Shown: positions 54,595 to 63,612 of the stretch, piece after piece
Layout of the letters: every line of letters begins with the position of its first letter
Position numbering within the stretch: position 1 is the first letter of the stretch
Source: Exiguobacterium chiriqhucha RW-2
GTDB taxonomy: Bacteria; Bacillota; Bacilli; Exiguobacteriales; Exiguobacteriaceae
Length of the DNA stretch: 64,000 nucleotides
NCBI RefSeq assembly: GCF_000416965.1
Contig: NZ_ATCL01000009.1
Location: 62,001 to 126,000 of the forward strand
Direction of reading: 5' to 3'
Made by a program: the position numbers and the translations under genes
The notes under the pieces: model-generated
What the model saw: only the letters and a program-made list of their open reading frames with translations
Databases searched by the model: none
What the model was told of the DNA's origin: nothing

Positions 54595-55263
54595 ATGACT
54601 GCACAACTTAAGCAACATGCACAACAAATGTTAACTGGTAAGCGTTGGCTACTCGCCGGGCTATTAATTTTGTTCGTCGTCTTGAACGGGATTCCACAAT
54701 CGTTCGCGCCTCCTGTAGATCCAGAAGCGGTCCCAACAGCAGCGGACACGGGACTTACGTTCTTGTCGCTCCTCCTCACATTATTGATCGCACCGCTCGC
54801 CATCGGTTGGTCTTGGCTCGTCCTATCTGTATCGCGCGGTGACAAGCCTGCTGTTTCGACGTTGTTCGAGCCGTTCAAAACGGGATACGTCAAGCACGTG
54901 CTCGCCCCGTTCTTCATGGGATTGTTTATCTTCCTTTGGTCGCTGCTCCTCGTGATTCCGGGAATCATCAAAAGTTTCTCGTACTCACTCACGTATTACA
55001 TCTTACGTGACCAGCCGGAATTATCGGCCCTCGAGGCGATCACCGAATCACGCCGGATGATGGACGGGCATAAGATGGACGCGTTCAAACTCGTCCTCTC
55101 GTTCATCGGTTGGTTCCTTCTCGGGGTCATTACACTCGGTATCGGTTTCTTGTACGTCTATCCATACTTTACGACGACGTATGCGACGTTCTACGATTCA
55201 CTTCGGAAAGCAGAACAACCGCAGACGAACCATGTCGGGACAGATTTTGAACAAGGATTCTAA
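54595..55263 (+). CDS. DUF975 family membrane protein
   Basis: 222 residues, about five helices. SLTYYILRDQPELSALEAIT and ESRRMMDGHKMDAFKLVLSF match the DUF975 core (ALxxSrxmMkGhk). ATG at 54595 with AAAAGGA 8 nt upstream; earlier in-frame codons lie inside the previous terminator. Function unknown; possibly an integral membrane channel or assembly factor. Confidence 0.8.
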   Translation: MTAQLKQHAQQMLTGKRWLLAGLLILFVVLNGIPQSFAPPVDPEAVPTAADTGLTFLSLLLTLLIAPLAIGWSWLVLSVSRGDKPAVSTLFEPFKTGYVKHVLAPFFMGLFIFLWSLLLVIPGIIKSFSYSLTYYILRDQPELSALEAITESRRMMDGHKMDAFKLVLSFIGWFLLGVITLGIGFLYVYPYFTTTYATFYDSLRKAEQPQTNHVGTDFEQGF

Positions 55264-55266
55264 ACG

Positions 55267-55298
55267 AAAACCTCCGCTCATCGAGAGCGGAGGTTTTG
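55267..55298. terminator. Bidirectional terminator
   Basis: Perfect AAAACCTCCGCT / AGCGGAGGTTTT, 6-nt loop; shared by the DUF975 gene and glpX. Confidence 0.88.
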
Positions 55299-55300
55299 TA

Positions 55301-56281
55301 TTAGGCGTTGACTTCTTGTTTTTGGAGGTAGGGCTTGAGCGATAACGTGTGTTCGGCGACGACTTTACGAATCGTCTTCGTCTTCGATCGCATGACGAGT
55401 GACGTCGTCTCGACGATATCGTCCGTCAAGAATTTTACGCCGTCGAGCAATTCGCCCGATGTGACGCCTGTCGCCGCAAAGATGCAGTCGTCGCTCTTGA
55501 CGAGGTCGTCAAGCGTGAGCAATTGGAGTGGGTCCTCGATGCCCATCGAGATGACACGTGCTGTCTCTTCCTCGTTCATCGGGTGGAGCCGTGCCTGCAT
55601 GTCACCGCCGAGCGCTTTGACGGCCGCTGCGGTGATGACGCCTTCTGGTGCGCCGCCCGTACTGATGAAGATATCGATCGGGTTCGACTTGACGGCCGCT
55701 GCGATTCCAGCGGAGACGTCGCCGTCTTCGAACAGCTTGACGCGTGCGCCCATGTTCATCGCCGCTTGACGGAAATGTTCATGACGATCACGGTCTTGCA
55801 TGATGACGGTCACTTCCTCGATACGCTTGCCGTTATAAAGGGCGGCTTTCTCGATAATCGACTCAAGCGGTTCGTCGAGTGAGACTTTGCCTTTTAAATT
55901 CGGTCCGACGACGAGCTTATCCATATACATATCTGGTGCGTGGAGGAGGGCGCCTTTATCCGCGACCGCGATGACGACCATGGCGTCCCCGAGTCCTTTG
56001 GCGACGATCGATGTCCCTTCGAGCGGGTCGACGGCGATATCGACTTCTGGTCCGAACGTCGTGCCGAGACGTTCCCCGATGTATAGCATCGGCGCCTCAT
56101 CGAGTTCACCTTCACCAATGACGACAGTTGCATCCATATTGATCGTACCGAGTACTTCACGCATGGCCGATGTCGCTGCGTCATCCGCTTCATTCTTCTG
56201 ACCACGACCGATCCATTTCGATGAGGCCAATGCTGCTGCCTCGGTTGCTCGTACGATCTCTAACGCTAATTCTCGTTCCAT
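55301..56281 (-). CDS. glpX: Class II fructose-1,6-bisphosphatase
   Basis: 326 residues; gluconeogenic enzyme of the GlpX type. Metal/substrate motifs VVIGEGELDEAPMLYIGE, VDIAVDPLEGTSIVAKG, DRDRHEHF and ISTGGAPEGVITAAA are intact. ATG at 56281 with GGAGGGTA upstream on the minus strand. Single-gene unit. Confidence 0.96.
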   Translation of the reverse strand: MERELALEIVRATEAAALASSKWIGRGQKNEADDAATSAMREVLGTINMDATVVIGEGELDEAPMLYIGERLGTTFGPEVDIAVDPLEGTSIVAKGLGDAMVVIAVADKGALLHAPDMYMDKLVVGPNLKGKVSLDEPLESIIEKAALYNGKRIEEVTVIMQDRDRHEHFRQAAMNMGARVKLFEDGDVSAGIAAAVKSNPIDIFISTGGAPEGVITAAAVKALGGDMQARLHPMNEEETARVISMGIEDPLQLLTLDDLVKSDDCIFAATGVTSGELLDGVKFLTDDIVETTSLVMRSKTKTIRKVVAEHTLSLKPYLQKQEVNA

Positions 56282-56439
56282 AGTGTTGTACCCTCCACGT
56301 GATATCTATTTAATGTGACATACTAATAGTTGTGTTAATCCGTGGATTAGTGTATCACAATTACGTAAATGATGTAAATAGGAGAGATTCTTTTCTCGAA
56401 CGAGAAAAAGGATTACTATAGGAGGCAGGGGGGATTGCG

Positions 56440-56883
56440 ATGTATTTTGTAAACAGAGAAAAGATTAACGAGACGTTGACCCATATGGAGACGATGCTCA
56501 GTCGACTCGATCAATTAGAGGGGGACGCGTTCACCATCGAGCTGGCGAAACAACGTTTGGCCGTTCACTTGATGGAGGGCGTGATTGACGTCGGCAACTC
56601 GATGATTGACGGGTTCATCATGCGTGACCCGGGCAGCTATGAGGATATTGTCGACATCTTGCTCGACGAGCGTGTGCTCGACGCTGAGACGGCGGAAGCG
56701 ACGAAAGCGCTCGTCGGATTACGGGCGCACTATGTCAGGGAGTTCGTCACGGCAAATTCGGCCCGGTTCGACGCCTGGGTCGACCGTGATAAATCAACGT
56801 TCGAGGCATTCCCGGAGCAGGTCCGACGCTATCTCGAGGTGGAGCTCGGTCCTGTATCAGCATTTTTACCAGAAAGCGAGTGA
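56440..56883 (+). CDS. yutE: HepT-like DUF86 protein YutE
   Basis: 147 residues, all helical. MYFVNREKINETLTHMETML and LMEGVIDVGNSMIDGFIMRD belong to the DUF86/HepT fold. HepT RNases use RX4HXY; here the equivalent place reads LRAHYVREF, with Arg for His and Phe for Tyr, so no HepT-type activity is expected. There is no MntA nucleotidyltransferase partner. It lies 4 nt before yutF, as an operon, so a housekeeping function is more likely than a toxin. Confidence 0.8.
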   Translation: MYFVNREKINETLTHMETMLSRLDQLEGDAFTIELAKQRLAVHLMEGVIDVGNSMIDGFIMRDPGSYEDIVDILLDERVLDAETAEATKALVGLRAHYVREFVTANSARFDAWVDRDKSTFEAFPEQVRRYLEVELGPVSAFLPESE

Positions 56884-56887
56884 TTGG

Positions 56888-57658
56888 ATGAATCCGATTA
56901 AAGGATACTTATTTGATTTAGATGGCACGATGTATGCGGGGACGGCCCCGATTCAAGCAGCGGTCGATTTTGTGAATCGACTCGAGGCGACTGGCTTCCC
57001 ATACTTATTCGTCACGAACAACGCGTCGATGACGCCGGAGCAAGTGGCGGATAAACTTGTCTCGATGGGTGTGCATGTGACGCCTGAGCACGTATTGACG
57101 AGTGCGATGGCGACGGCCCGTTATATCGAGAAGATGACGCCAGGGGCGACGATTTACATGATCGGGGAAGATGGCCTGCGCCTGGCGCTCGAAGAACGCG
57201 GTTTCCATGTGACGGAAGAGGCGAAGGCGGATTACGTCGTCGTCGGGCTCGACCGGCACATCACATACGAAAAGTTGGCGAAAGGCGCGCTCGCGATCCG
57301 TTCCGGCGCTCGTTTCATCTCGACGAACGGCGATATCGCCATTCCGACGGAACGCGGCTTTTTACCAGGGAACGGTGCGCTCACGTCCGTCTTGACGGTA
57401 ACGACGGAAAAAGATCCGTTCTTTATCGGCAAACCAGAACCGGTCATGGTCGATATCGCGCTTGAAATGATTGGTCTCACGAAAGAAGAAGTCGTCATGG
57501 TCGGGGATAACTACCATACTGACATCTTGTTCGGGATCAACGGCGGGATTCGGACGCTCCACGTCAACTCAGGCGTGCATGGTCCGGCTTTCATTCAGGA
57601 ACAAGAAAAACTCCCGACCTATATGGTCGAGAGCTTGGACGAATGGACGCATGCATGA
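56888..57658 (+). CDS. yutF: HAD-IIA phosphatase YutF (NagD-like)
   Basis: 256 residues. HAD motif I YLFDLDGTMYAG, motif II FVTNNAS, motif III Lys in FIGKPEP and motif IV MVGDNYHTDILFG. Class IIA cap lies between II and III. Hydrolyses small phosphate esters (p-nitrophenyl phosphate, sugar or nucleotide phosphates). ATG at 56888, 4 nt after yutE. A terminator follows that also serves yutI. Confidence 0.92.
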   Translation: MNPIKGYLFDLDGTMYAGTAPIQAAVDFVNRLEATGFPYLFVTNNASMTPEQVADKLVSMGVHVTPEHVLTSAMATARYIEKMTPGATIYMIGEDGLRLALEERGFHVTEEAKADYVVVGLDRHITYEKLAKGALAIRSGARFISTNGDIAIPTERGFLPGNGALTSVLTVTTEKDPFFIGKPEPVMVDIALEMIGLTKEEVVMVGDNYHTDILFGINGGIRTLHVNSGVHGPAFIQEQEKLPTYMVESLDEWTHA

Positions 57659-57690
57659 AAAAAAGGGATGACATGATTGTCTCCCTTTTT
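57659..57690. terminator. Terminator between yutF and yutI
   Basis: AAAAGGGA..GACA / TGTC..TCCCTTTT with a small loop; A-run and T-run on either side. Confidence 0.75.
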
Positions 57691-57692
57691 GT

Positions 57693-57920
57693 TTAGAATA
57701 CTTGTTCGACTTCAACGATGCCAGGTACTTCTTCGATGAGCGCGCGCTCAATCCCGGCTTTCAATGTAATTGTTGAAGATGGGCAGCTGCCGCATGCACC
57801 CATCAAACGAAGTTTGACGATGCCTTCTTCTACATCAACGAGTTCGACGTCACCGCCGTCGCGAAGCAAGAACGGGCGTAATTTATCGAGTACTTCTTGG
57901 ACTTGATCAAACATTTCCAT
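57693..57920 (-). CDS. yutI: NifU C-terminal-type Fe-S protein YutI
   Basis: 75 residues. Nfu domain: [20 protein letters not shown], then [19 protein letters not shown] with the CxxC that holds a [4Fe-4S] cluster between two subunits. ATG at 57920 with AAAGGGG upstream; longer in-frame starts have no site. It probably delivers clusters made by the SufCDSUB system at 40002-45125. Divergent from yuzD. Confidence 0.92.
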   Translation of the reverse strand: MEMFDQVQEVLDKLRPFLLRDGGDVELVDVEEGIVKLRLMGACGSCPSSTITLKAGIERALIEEVPGIVEVEQVF

Positions 57921-58052
57921 GGTATCTACCCCTTTCTGGTTCTCTTTCATTCTAGCAAGTTTGAGATTGTTTCTCAATCATTAACGCTGAGCGTTTTGTG
58001 ACGATGCCCCTTCTTGATTTTTGTATAATAGGAAAGAAGAGGGGGAATGGAC

Positions 58053-58340
58053 ATGAAAATCACAGTATATGGGGCCGAAGTACAGTGTGCGAGCTGTGTC
58101 GGGGCGCCGAGTTCGATTGAGACATACGAATGGTTGCAAAGCGCATTGGCACGGAAATACCCGAATCAGGCGTTCGAGTTCGAGTACATCGACTTTGAGA
58201 CGGCAGATGATGACATCGCCGAAGCAATCAAGCAAGACGAGTGGTTCTATCCGCTCGTGCTCATCGATGGGGAAGTGGTGGACGAAGGGGTCGTCCAACT
58301 CCGAAAAGTCTATTCGGCCATCGAACAGACGACAGCATGA
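58053..58340 (+). CDS. yuzD: YuzD (DUF1462) protein
   Basis: 95 residues with thioredoxin-like fold: ITVYGAEVQCASCVGAPSSI contains CxxC (CASC) and FYPLVLIDGEVVDEG the second half. ATG at 58053 has GGGGGA 7 nt upstream (ATG 58047 is too close). TATAAT at 58024-58029 is its probable -10 box. Divergent to yutI, as in Bacillus. A redox or Fe-S role is suggested by this pairing. Confidence 0.88.
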   Translation: MKITVYGAEVQCASCVGAPSSIETYEWLQSALARKYPNQAFEFEYIDFETADDDIAEAIKQDEWFYPLVLIDGEVVDEGVVQLRKVYSAIEQTTA

Positions 58341-58342
58341 AA

Positions 58343-58372
58343 AGAGTCGAGCGACGATTGTCGTTCGACTCT
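58343..58372. terminator. Hairpin between yuzD and the protease gene
   Basis: AGAGTCGA..CGAC / GTCG..TCGACTCT around GATT; little T-run, so terminator strength is uncertain. Confidence 0.6.
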
Positions 58373-58378
58373 TGTGCG

Positions 58379-59809
58379 TTATAGAAGACGGAACGACGAC
58401 GTCGCCGAACCTGCCGTGTAACCAGCGAGCGTCGCATCAGATTTTACTTGATACGTCCCACGTTGTGACGAAGAGCTTGTCGAGAGCGTGAACGTGATGG
58501 CGCCCGTTGAACTTGTCTTGCCTGTCCCTGTGAGCGTCGCGCCGTTTGGCTGTGTGACCGTCACACGGACGTCGGCGTTCGCGACCGCTTGGCCGTTCGA
58601 ATTCAGGACTGTTGAAGAGATCGAGACGACTTCACCAGCGTAGTAAGTTGATTTCGATGTCGATACTGTCGTCGTGAGCGCTTGGACCGGTTGCGTCGTG
58701 CCACCAGACGTCGGTGCTTGCACGAGTCCGTTTCCGAACCATGTGTCACGTCCGGCCGTTCCGAGGTCGATTGACTCTTGTGACAGTTTCGTGCGGAGTT
58801 GCGAGCTCGACAACGTCGGGAACGCTTGCTTCATGAGTGCGAGGTTACCGGCGACGTAAGGTGTCGCCATCGATGTCCCGCTCATTTGACCGTAGCCGCC
58901 GTTCGCGAGTGTCGAGTTGATACTCACACCTGGTGCTGCGACTTCGACCGTGCTACCTGTCGCCGAGAACGAGGCGCGGTTGTTGTTGATGTCCGTCGCC
59001 GCGACGGCGATGGCCGAGCTGTAACGGGCTGGGTAGTTGACGAGGTCACCTGTACCGTCAGCGCGTCCGTTGTTACCGGCTGCCGCGACGACGAGGATAC
59101 CCGCGTTATTGGCGCGATCGACGACTTGTTGGAGCGTCGTCGATGGACTTGTCGTCCCGAGACTCAAGTTGATGACGTCCATATCGTTCGTGATCGACCA
59201 GTCAATCCCGGCGATGATACTCGAGAGGCTACCACTACCGTTGGCTTCGAGTGCTTTAACGGCATAGATGCTCGCCTCATGGGCAATCCCGACCGTTCCG
59301 ATGCTGTTGTTGCGGGCACCGATAATCCCGGCGACGTGCGTACCGTGACCGTTGTCATCCGCGTATGAGCTCGTGACTGTACTGAACGAGGCACCACCAG
59401 AAATCGTCAAATCAGGGTGCGGCGAGATTCCGGTATCAACGACAGATACTTTCACGCCTTTCCCGGTGTAGCCACTCTGCCAAGCTGATGGAGCTTTCAA
59501 CTTCGGAATGCCCCAGTCTTGCGTCTGATTTTCGATTTGTACCGTTTGATCGACTTCCACGTGGGCGACGTTCGGGTTGTTCTTCAAGCCATTCAAGGCA
59601 GCCTTCGGTACTTCGAGCGCTGCGGCCGGAATGTTTTTGTACTGTTGGCGAACTTCCATGCCTTCAATCGAGAGCGGGATGTTTTTCGCCGATTCCTTGA
59701 AGACGACGATGACACGTTCTTTCTCTTTGTTCGGGGCGGCTTCTGCGCCTCCTGGAACGGTTGACAAGACGAGCAGTGAGGCGAGGACAGTGCTGCAAAC
59801 TTTTTTCAA
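58379..59809 (-). CDS. Secreted subtilisin-family serine protease
   Basis: 476 residues. Signal peptide KKVCSTVLASLLVLSTVPGG-AEA, inhibitor I9 propeptide (RVIVVFKESAKNIPL to about residue 87), S8 catalytic domain with Asp125 (VSVVDTGI), His155 (DNGHGTHVAG), Asn246 (AAAGNNG) and Ser313 (SGTSMATP), then a C-terminal Ig-like domain of about 95 residues (TYYAGEVVSISSTVLNSNGQ). Start is TTG at 59809 behind AAGGAGGA. An extracellular nutrient protease; the C-terminal domain is an addition to the standard subtilisin length. Confidence 0.93.
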   Translation of the reverse strand: MKKVCSTVLASLLVLSTVPGGAEAAPNKEKERVIVVFKESAKNIPLSIEGMEVRQQYKNIPAAALEVPKAALNGLKNNPNVAHVEVDQTVQIENQTQDWGIPKLKAPSAWQSGYTGKGVKVSVVDTGISPHPDLTISGGASFSTVTSSYADDNGHGTHVAGIIGARNNSIGTVGIAHEASIYAVKALEANGSGSLSSIIAGIDWSITNDMDVINLSLGTTSPSTTLQQVVDRANNAGILVVAAAGNNGRADGTGDLVNYPARYSSAIAVAATDINNNRASFSATGSTVEVAAPGVSINSTLANGGYGQMSGTSMATPYVAGNLALMKQAFPTLSSSQLRTKLSQESIDLGTAGRDTWFGNGLVQAPTSGGTTQPVQALTTTVSTSKSTYYAGEVVSISSTVLNSNGQAVANADVRVTVTQPNGATLTGTGKTSSTGAITFTLSTSSSSQRGTYQVKSDATLAGYTAGSATSSFRLL

Positions 59810-60013
59810 CTTGTTTCCTCCTTCGGGTTATGTAGGCGAGGTGACGCGATGTCGAACTGCCGTGCCCATAGAGTAACAAGTTTTCCCATCGGGTAAAATA
59901 TGTCAATGGAATTAAAAATCTGAATATTTAGATAAGGATACAGGGGATTCAGATACAAGACTTTTGACTCAAGGAGATGGCAGCAGAACGCCAAATCGAA
60001 TCCGATAAACAAA

Positions 60014-60045
60014 AAAACGGGTGACCCTAAAGGTCGACCCGTTCA
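60014..60045 (-). terminator. yutJ terminator
   Basis: On the minus strand AACGGGTCGACC / GGTCACCCGTT with a short loop, then seven T. Confidence 0.8.
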
Positions 60046-60047
60046 TG

Positions 60048-61103
60048 TTATTTAATGACTTTATGTTTCCAAAGAATCCCGGACTTGAGCAGTCGAGCGA
60101 CTTTTCCGGTGAGCGACTGTTTGCCCATGAAGACACCGAAGCCGGCCTTCTTCCCGAGCGAGCCGAGCGTTCCTCGGAGTTTGATATCCGGTAAATCCGG
60201 ATAACTGACGCCTTTCCATTTACAGAGCAACACTTGGACGATCTGTTCCGCTTGCGCTTCAGCGAGTTGACCGGAAGGTGCATACGGAAGGCTGGCGTTG
60301 TCTCCGACGACGAAGATGTCCGGCTGTTCCGGGACGTAATGGTGCGGTGTCAATTTGACGCGCCCGCCGCCATCGAGTTCCCACCCTTGATTTCGGACGA
60401 CGGCGACCGGTTGAATCCCAGCCGTCCAAACCGTCAAATCAGACGGGAAGTGTTGCTCGTGATTCCATAGGCCGTCGGCGTCGACCCGGACGATATTCGA
60501 CTGGTTGATGACCTCGACGCCGTGCTCTTCGAACCAAGACTGGACATACATCGAGACGCGGCTCGATAGGAACGATAAGACCGATGGGCCACGGTCGAAC
60601 AAACGGACCGTCAAATCAGGACGGCTCTCGCGCAGCTCGCTGGCGAGTTCGACACCCGATAATCCAGCACCGACGATTGAGACGATTGAACCGGGCGACA
60701 GACCGTTGATGGCTTGTTGGGTCTTACGTGATTCTTCTAACGTTTGGATGCTGTACGTGAACTCGGCGGCGCCAGGCACGTTGTGATACTTGTCCTCGCA
60801 TCCGAGTCCGATGACGAGGTCGTCATACGGTACTTTTTCACCGCTCGCGAGCAGAACCATCTTGTCTCCAGCGTCGATATCGGTGACTTGACCGTATATG
60901 TAATCGATCTCTTCTGGAAAATCGATACGGATATCGCGATCCGATACGGTCCCCGCCGCAAGTGCGTAATACTCTGTTTTTAACCCATGGTAAGGTAGAC
61001 GATCGATGAGTGTGATCGATACGTCCTTCAGCTGATGGCCGAGGACGCGTTCGATTACACGCATACCCCCGTAACCGCCTCCCAAGACGACTAATTTGCG
61101 CAT
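60048..61103 (-). CDS. yutJ: Type II NADH dehydrogenase-like flavoprotein YutJ
   Basis: 351 residues. FAD-binding LVVLGGGYGGMRVIERVLG at the N-terminus, second Rossmann (NADH) VSIVGAGLSGVELASELRES, and FAD contact DIFVVGDNASLPYAPSGQLA. It is slightly shorter than respiratory NDH-2 and keeps the basic C-terminal end (GKVARLLKSGILWKHKVIK) that could touch the membrane. ATG at 61103. Divergent from yuzB, the Bacillus order. Confidence 0.9.
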   Translation of the reverse strand: MRKLVVLGGGYGGMRVIERVLGHQLKDVSITLIDRLPYHGLKTEYYALAAGTVSDRDIRIDFPEEIDYIYGQVTDIDAGDKMVLLASGEKVPYDDLVIGLGCEDKYHNVPGAAEFTYSIQTLEESRKTQQAINGLSPGSIVSIVGAGLSGVELASELRESRPDLTVRLFDRGPSVLSFLSSRVSMYVQSWFEEHGVEVINQSNIVRVDADGLWNHEQHFPSDLTVWTAGIQPVAVVRNQGWELDGGGRVKLTPHHYVPEQPDIFVVGDNASLPYAPSGQLAEAQAEQIVQVLLCKWKGVSYPDLPDIKLRGTLGSLGKKAGFGVFMGKQSLTGKVARLLKSGILWKHKVIK

Positions 61104-61203
61104 AAAAATCCCCCTTTGTTACACTTCAACTGTATCATGTTATAATACGCCGTAGAAGAACCATTTTCCTGTTTTGAGGGAAAGGGGAAGGGTGAATGAC
61201 ATG

Positions 61204-61437
61204 ATGAATCCGATCATTGAGTTCTGTGCCTCCAATTTGGCGATGGGCTCGCAAATCGCCCGGGCCAAACTAGAGTCCGATCCAGACCTAGATGTCGTTG
61301 AATACGGCTGTACAGGCTACTGTGGCGTCTGTTCGCTCGACTTGTTTTGCCTAGTCGATGGAGAGGTCGTGACGGGAGATACGCCAGAGCAACTCGTGAC
61401 GAACGTATATGAAAAAATTGAAGAAATGGCTTGGTGA
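61204..61437 (+). CDS. yuzB: YuzB (DUF1450) protein
   Basis: 77 residues: [20 protein letters not shown] and [20 protein letters not shown], with Cys in a CxxxCxxC-like array (C..YCGVC). Several ATGs are in frame (61174, 61195, 61201, 61204); the GGGAAGGGTGA site and family start favour 61201 or 61204. Possibly metal- or cluster-binding; function not known. Confidence 0.88.
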   Translation: MNPIIEFCASNLAMGSQIARAKLESDPDLDVVEYGCTGYCGVCSLDLFCLVDGEVVTGDTPEQLVTNVYEKIEEMAW

Positions 61438-61468
61438 AAAAGTTTGAAGCAACTTCAAACTTTTTTTA
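61437..61468 (+). terminator. yuzB terminator
   Basis: Perfect AAAAAGTTTGAAG / CTTCAAACTTTTT with CAA loop. Confidence 0.88.
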
Positions 61469-61487
61469 TTTTGACTGTTTTGACCCG

Positions 61488-61516
61488 TTGCATTTTTAAA
61501 AAGGGTCTGTTATATT
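61488..61516 (+). promoter_or_regulatory. nupC promoter
   Basis: TTGCAT (61488-61493), 17-nt spacer, TATATT (61511-61516). A leader of about 125 nt follows. Confidence 0.7.
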
Positions 61517-61561
61517 CAAAGAGGTTCGAATGTAGGTTGTCTGACGTTTAACAACATAAAA

Positions 61562-61575
61562 AGAAAGCGTTTCAA
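61562..61575 (+). promoter_or_regulatory. Possible cre site in the nupC leader
   Basis: AGAAAGCGTTTCAA has the cre core GAAAGCGTTTC but three mismatches at outer positions of TGWAANCGNTNWCA. If used it is a CcpA roadblock downstream of the start. Confidence 0.4.
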
Positions 61576-61647
61576 ACGGTAGGACACATCTCGATTCGGG
61601 TATATCACAATATCAGGTTTCCCCAATATGAAAGGAGCACAACACCA

Positions 61648-62859
61648 ATGAATATCATGAGCGTGGTTGGTATTTTGGCACTAATTGGAATCGCTTACAT
61701 CTTTTCAACCAACCGTAAAGCCATCAAATGGCGTACCGTTCTTGCCGCTTTCGCGGTACAGTTTACGTTCGCTTTCCTCGTCCTCTTCACATCAGCAGGA
61801 CGTAGCGCGTTAGAATGGATCTCAGGAGGCGTTCAGAACGTCTTGAACACAGCAAATGACGGAATCGCCTTCGTTTTCGGTACAGCTGTAGGAGGGGACA
61901 ACTTCGTCTTCGCATTCCAAGTGTTGCCGATTATCATTTTTATGTCTTCTTTAATCGCTTTGCTTTACTACCTCGGTGTCATGCAATGGGTCATCCGTAT
62001 TCTCGGGACAGCCCTTGCGAAAGCTCTCGGCACATCACGTAAAGAGTCGCTTTCAGCGACGGCAAACATCTTCGTCGGTCAAACGGAAGCACCACTTGTC
62101 ATCAAGCCTTACCTTCCGACAATGACACAATCGGAGCTCTTCGCCGTTATGGTCGGGGGACTCGCGTCGGTTGCCGGTTCGGTTCTCGCTGGATACGCTG
62201 CCCTTGGTGTACCGCTTGAGTACTTGCTCGCAGCGAGTTTCATGGCTGCACCTGCTGGTCTCATGTTCGCGAAAATCATCGTTCCTGAAACAGAAGAGTA
62301 TAATGATGATATCGAAATTGCTGAAGATGAAGAGGACAAAGCAGCGAACTTCGTCGATGCGGCCGCTCGCGGTGCGTCTGACGGTCTCTTCCTTGCATTG
62401 AATGTCGGTGCGATGCTTCTCGCGTTCGTTTCATTGATTGCACTCGTCAACTTGATTCTTGGTGGAATCGGCGGCTTGGTCGGATTCGACGGTCTCTCGC
62501 TCGAATTGATTCTTGGTTATGTGTTCGCACCACTCGCATTTGTCATCGGTGTACCGTGGGCTGATGCCGTTCAGTTCGGTAGCTTCCTCGGTCAGAAACT
62601 CGTCTTGAACGAATTCGTTGCCTTCTCAGAGTTCGCACCAATAATTGGAACGGGTGAGCTCTCAGCACGTACGGAAGCGATGATCGCCTTCGCACTCTGT
62701 GGATTCGCTAACATCTCGTCACTCGCGATCCTTCTCGGTGGTCTTGGTGGAATGGCACCGAACCGTCGGAACGATATCGCGCGCATGGGTGTCCTCGCGA
62801 TTCTCGCAGGTACGCTTGCTAACTTGATGTCAGCCACGCTTGCTGGTTTGCTTCTCTAA
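61648..62859 (+). CDS. nupC: NupC-family nucleoside transporter
   Basis: 403 residues, concentrative nucleoside transporter fold. Family motifs: LYYLGVMQWVIRILGTAL, ATANIFVGQTEAPLVIKPYL (the QTEAP substrate site), FALCGFANISSLAILLGGLG and ISRM-like end RNDIARMGVLAILAG. GAAAGGAGCAC precedes the ATG. Proton- or sodium-driven uptake of nucleosides; together with the secreted nucleotidase at 18053 it could complete a nucleotide salvage route. Confidence 0.94.
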   Translation: MNIMSVVGILALIGIAYIFSTNRKAIKWRTVLAAFAVQFTFAFLVLFTSAGRSALEWISGGVQNVLNTANDGIAFVFGTAVGGDNFVFAFQVLPIIIFMSSLIALLYYLGVMQWVIRILGTALAKALGTSRKESLSATANIFVGQTEAPLVIKPYLPTMTQSELFAVMVGGLASVAGSVLAGYAALGVPLEYLLAASFMAAPAGLMFAKIIVPETEEYNDDIEIAEDEEDKAANFVDAAARGASDGLFLALNVGAMLLAFVSLIALVNLILGGIGGLVGFDGLSLELILGYVFAPLAFVIGVPWADAVQFGSFLGQKLVLNEFVAFSEFAPIIGTGELSARTEAMIAFALCGFANISSLAILLGGLGGMAPNRRNDIARMGVLAILAGTLANLMSATLAGLLL

Positions 62860-62876
62860 TCAAATACGATTTACTC

Positions 62877-62911
62877 AGAGTGATCACTTCGGTGGTCACT
62901 CTTTTTTTTTG
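62877..62911 (+). terminator. nupC terminator
   Basis: AGAGTGATCAC / GTGGTCACTCT (one G-T pair), TTCG loop, nine T. Confidence 0.88.
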
Positions 62912-62929
62912 TAGATGAATGAATAGCAA

Positions 62930-62955
62930 AACCCGACCGTATCGGCGGTCGGGTT
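62930..62955 (-). terminator. Terminator of the COG3575 gene
   Basis: AACCCGACCG / CGGTCGGGTT with 6-nt loop, TTTT on the minus strand. Confidence 0.8.
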
Positions 62956-63534
62956 CTACAGTCCGTGACGAGTCACGTCCACTTCTTGAAGTTTCGGCCA
63001 AGTGGCTTGCCAATTCTTATTTTGGATCCGCGCTTGATAAATGTGGTGATGCGGGGATCCGTCTTCAAATGCTGGGGTCGGTCGCAATTTCAGTCCAATG
63101 ATGTCGTCAATGCCGTAAGGGGCAGCCAACTTCAACCGTCCGCTGTTGTCGAGGCTGACACCGATGGCTGTGACGGTCTCGGGGAAGTGGGCCAAGGCGT
63201 CGGTCGCAGACTGATAGGGTGGCAATTGATTGACCAGGTGCATGCGGGCTTGGTTTTTGACCGACCAAGCGACGTTTGGTAACAGAGCGTATAGTTGTGC
63301 CTCATACTCTTTTTCGATTGCTTCGTCGTTGTGAGATTGGTCAAAGTAGATGACGTCGACATCTTCGGTCGGCGTCGGTACTGGATAGCCGTGCACGTCA
63401 TCCCATATCTTCGCCCGTACGTATCCGGCACAGATCCACCAGTCGGGTAAATTGAGCGAAGCGACGGTCGTCAATAGACGCATCAATTCATCGTCATTTT
63501 CTAAAAAAAGGGTCACCTCTTCAGTCGTGTTCAA
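62956..63534 (-). CDS. Nucleotidyltransferase family protein (COG3575-like)
   Basis: 192 residues. LPDWWICAGYVRAKIWDDVHG, TPTEDVDVIYFD (Asp-x-Asp of the nucleotidyltransferase site) and RMHLVNQLPPYQSATDALAHF with a C-terminal LKLRPTP and basic region match the COG3575 family. ATG at 63534 with GGAGGAG upstream. No known substrate. It stands alone with terminators on both sides. Confidence 0.82.
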   Translation of the reverse strand: MNTTEEVTLFLENDDELMRLLTTVASLNLPDWWICAGYVRAKIWDDVHGYPVPTPTEDVDVIYFDQSHNDEAIEKEYEAQLYALLPNVAWSVKNQARMHLVNQLPPYQSATDALAHFPETVTAIGVSLDNSGRLKLAAPYGIDDIIGLKLRPTPAFEDGSPHHHIYQARIQNKNWQATWPKLQEVDVTRHGL

Positions 63535-63575
63535 TCCATCTCCTCCAATCCTCTCCTAAGCATAACGTATCCAAA

Positions 63576-63605
63576 TAAAAAGCACCTCGATCGAAATCGA
63601 GGTGC
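63576..63605 (-). terminator. Terminator of the ECF transporter gene
   Basis: Perfect GCACCTCGAT / ATCGAGGTGC with CGAA loop and TTTTTATTT on the minus strand. Confidence 0.9.
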
Positions 63606-63612
63606 ATGTCAG

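Noticed and set aside
56440-56883. HepT/MntA toxin-antitoxin module
   Set aside because: The RNase motif is missing and no MntA-type nucleotidyltransferase is adjacent.
61517-61647. Purine riboswitch upstream of nupC
   Set aside because: The TATA..ATAT P1 and paired loop sequences of the purine aptamer are absent.
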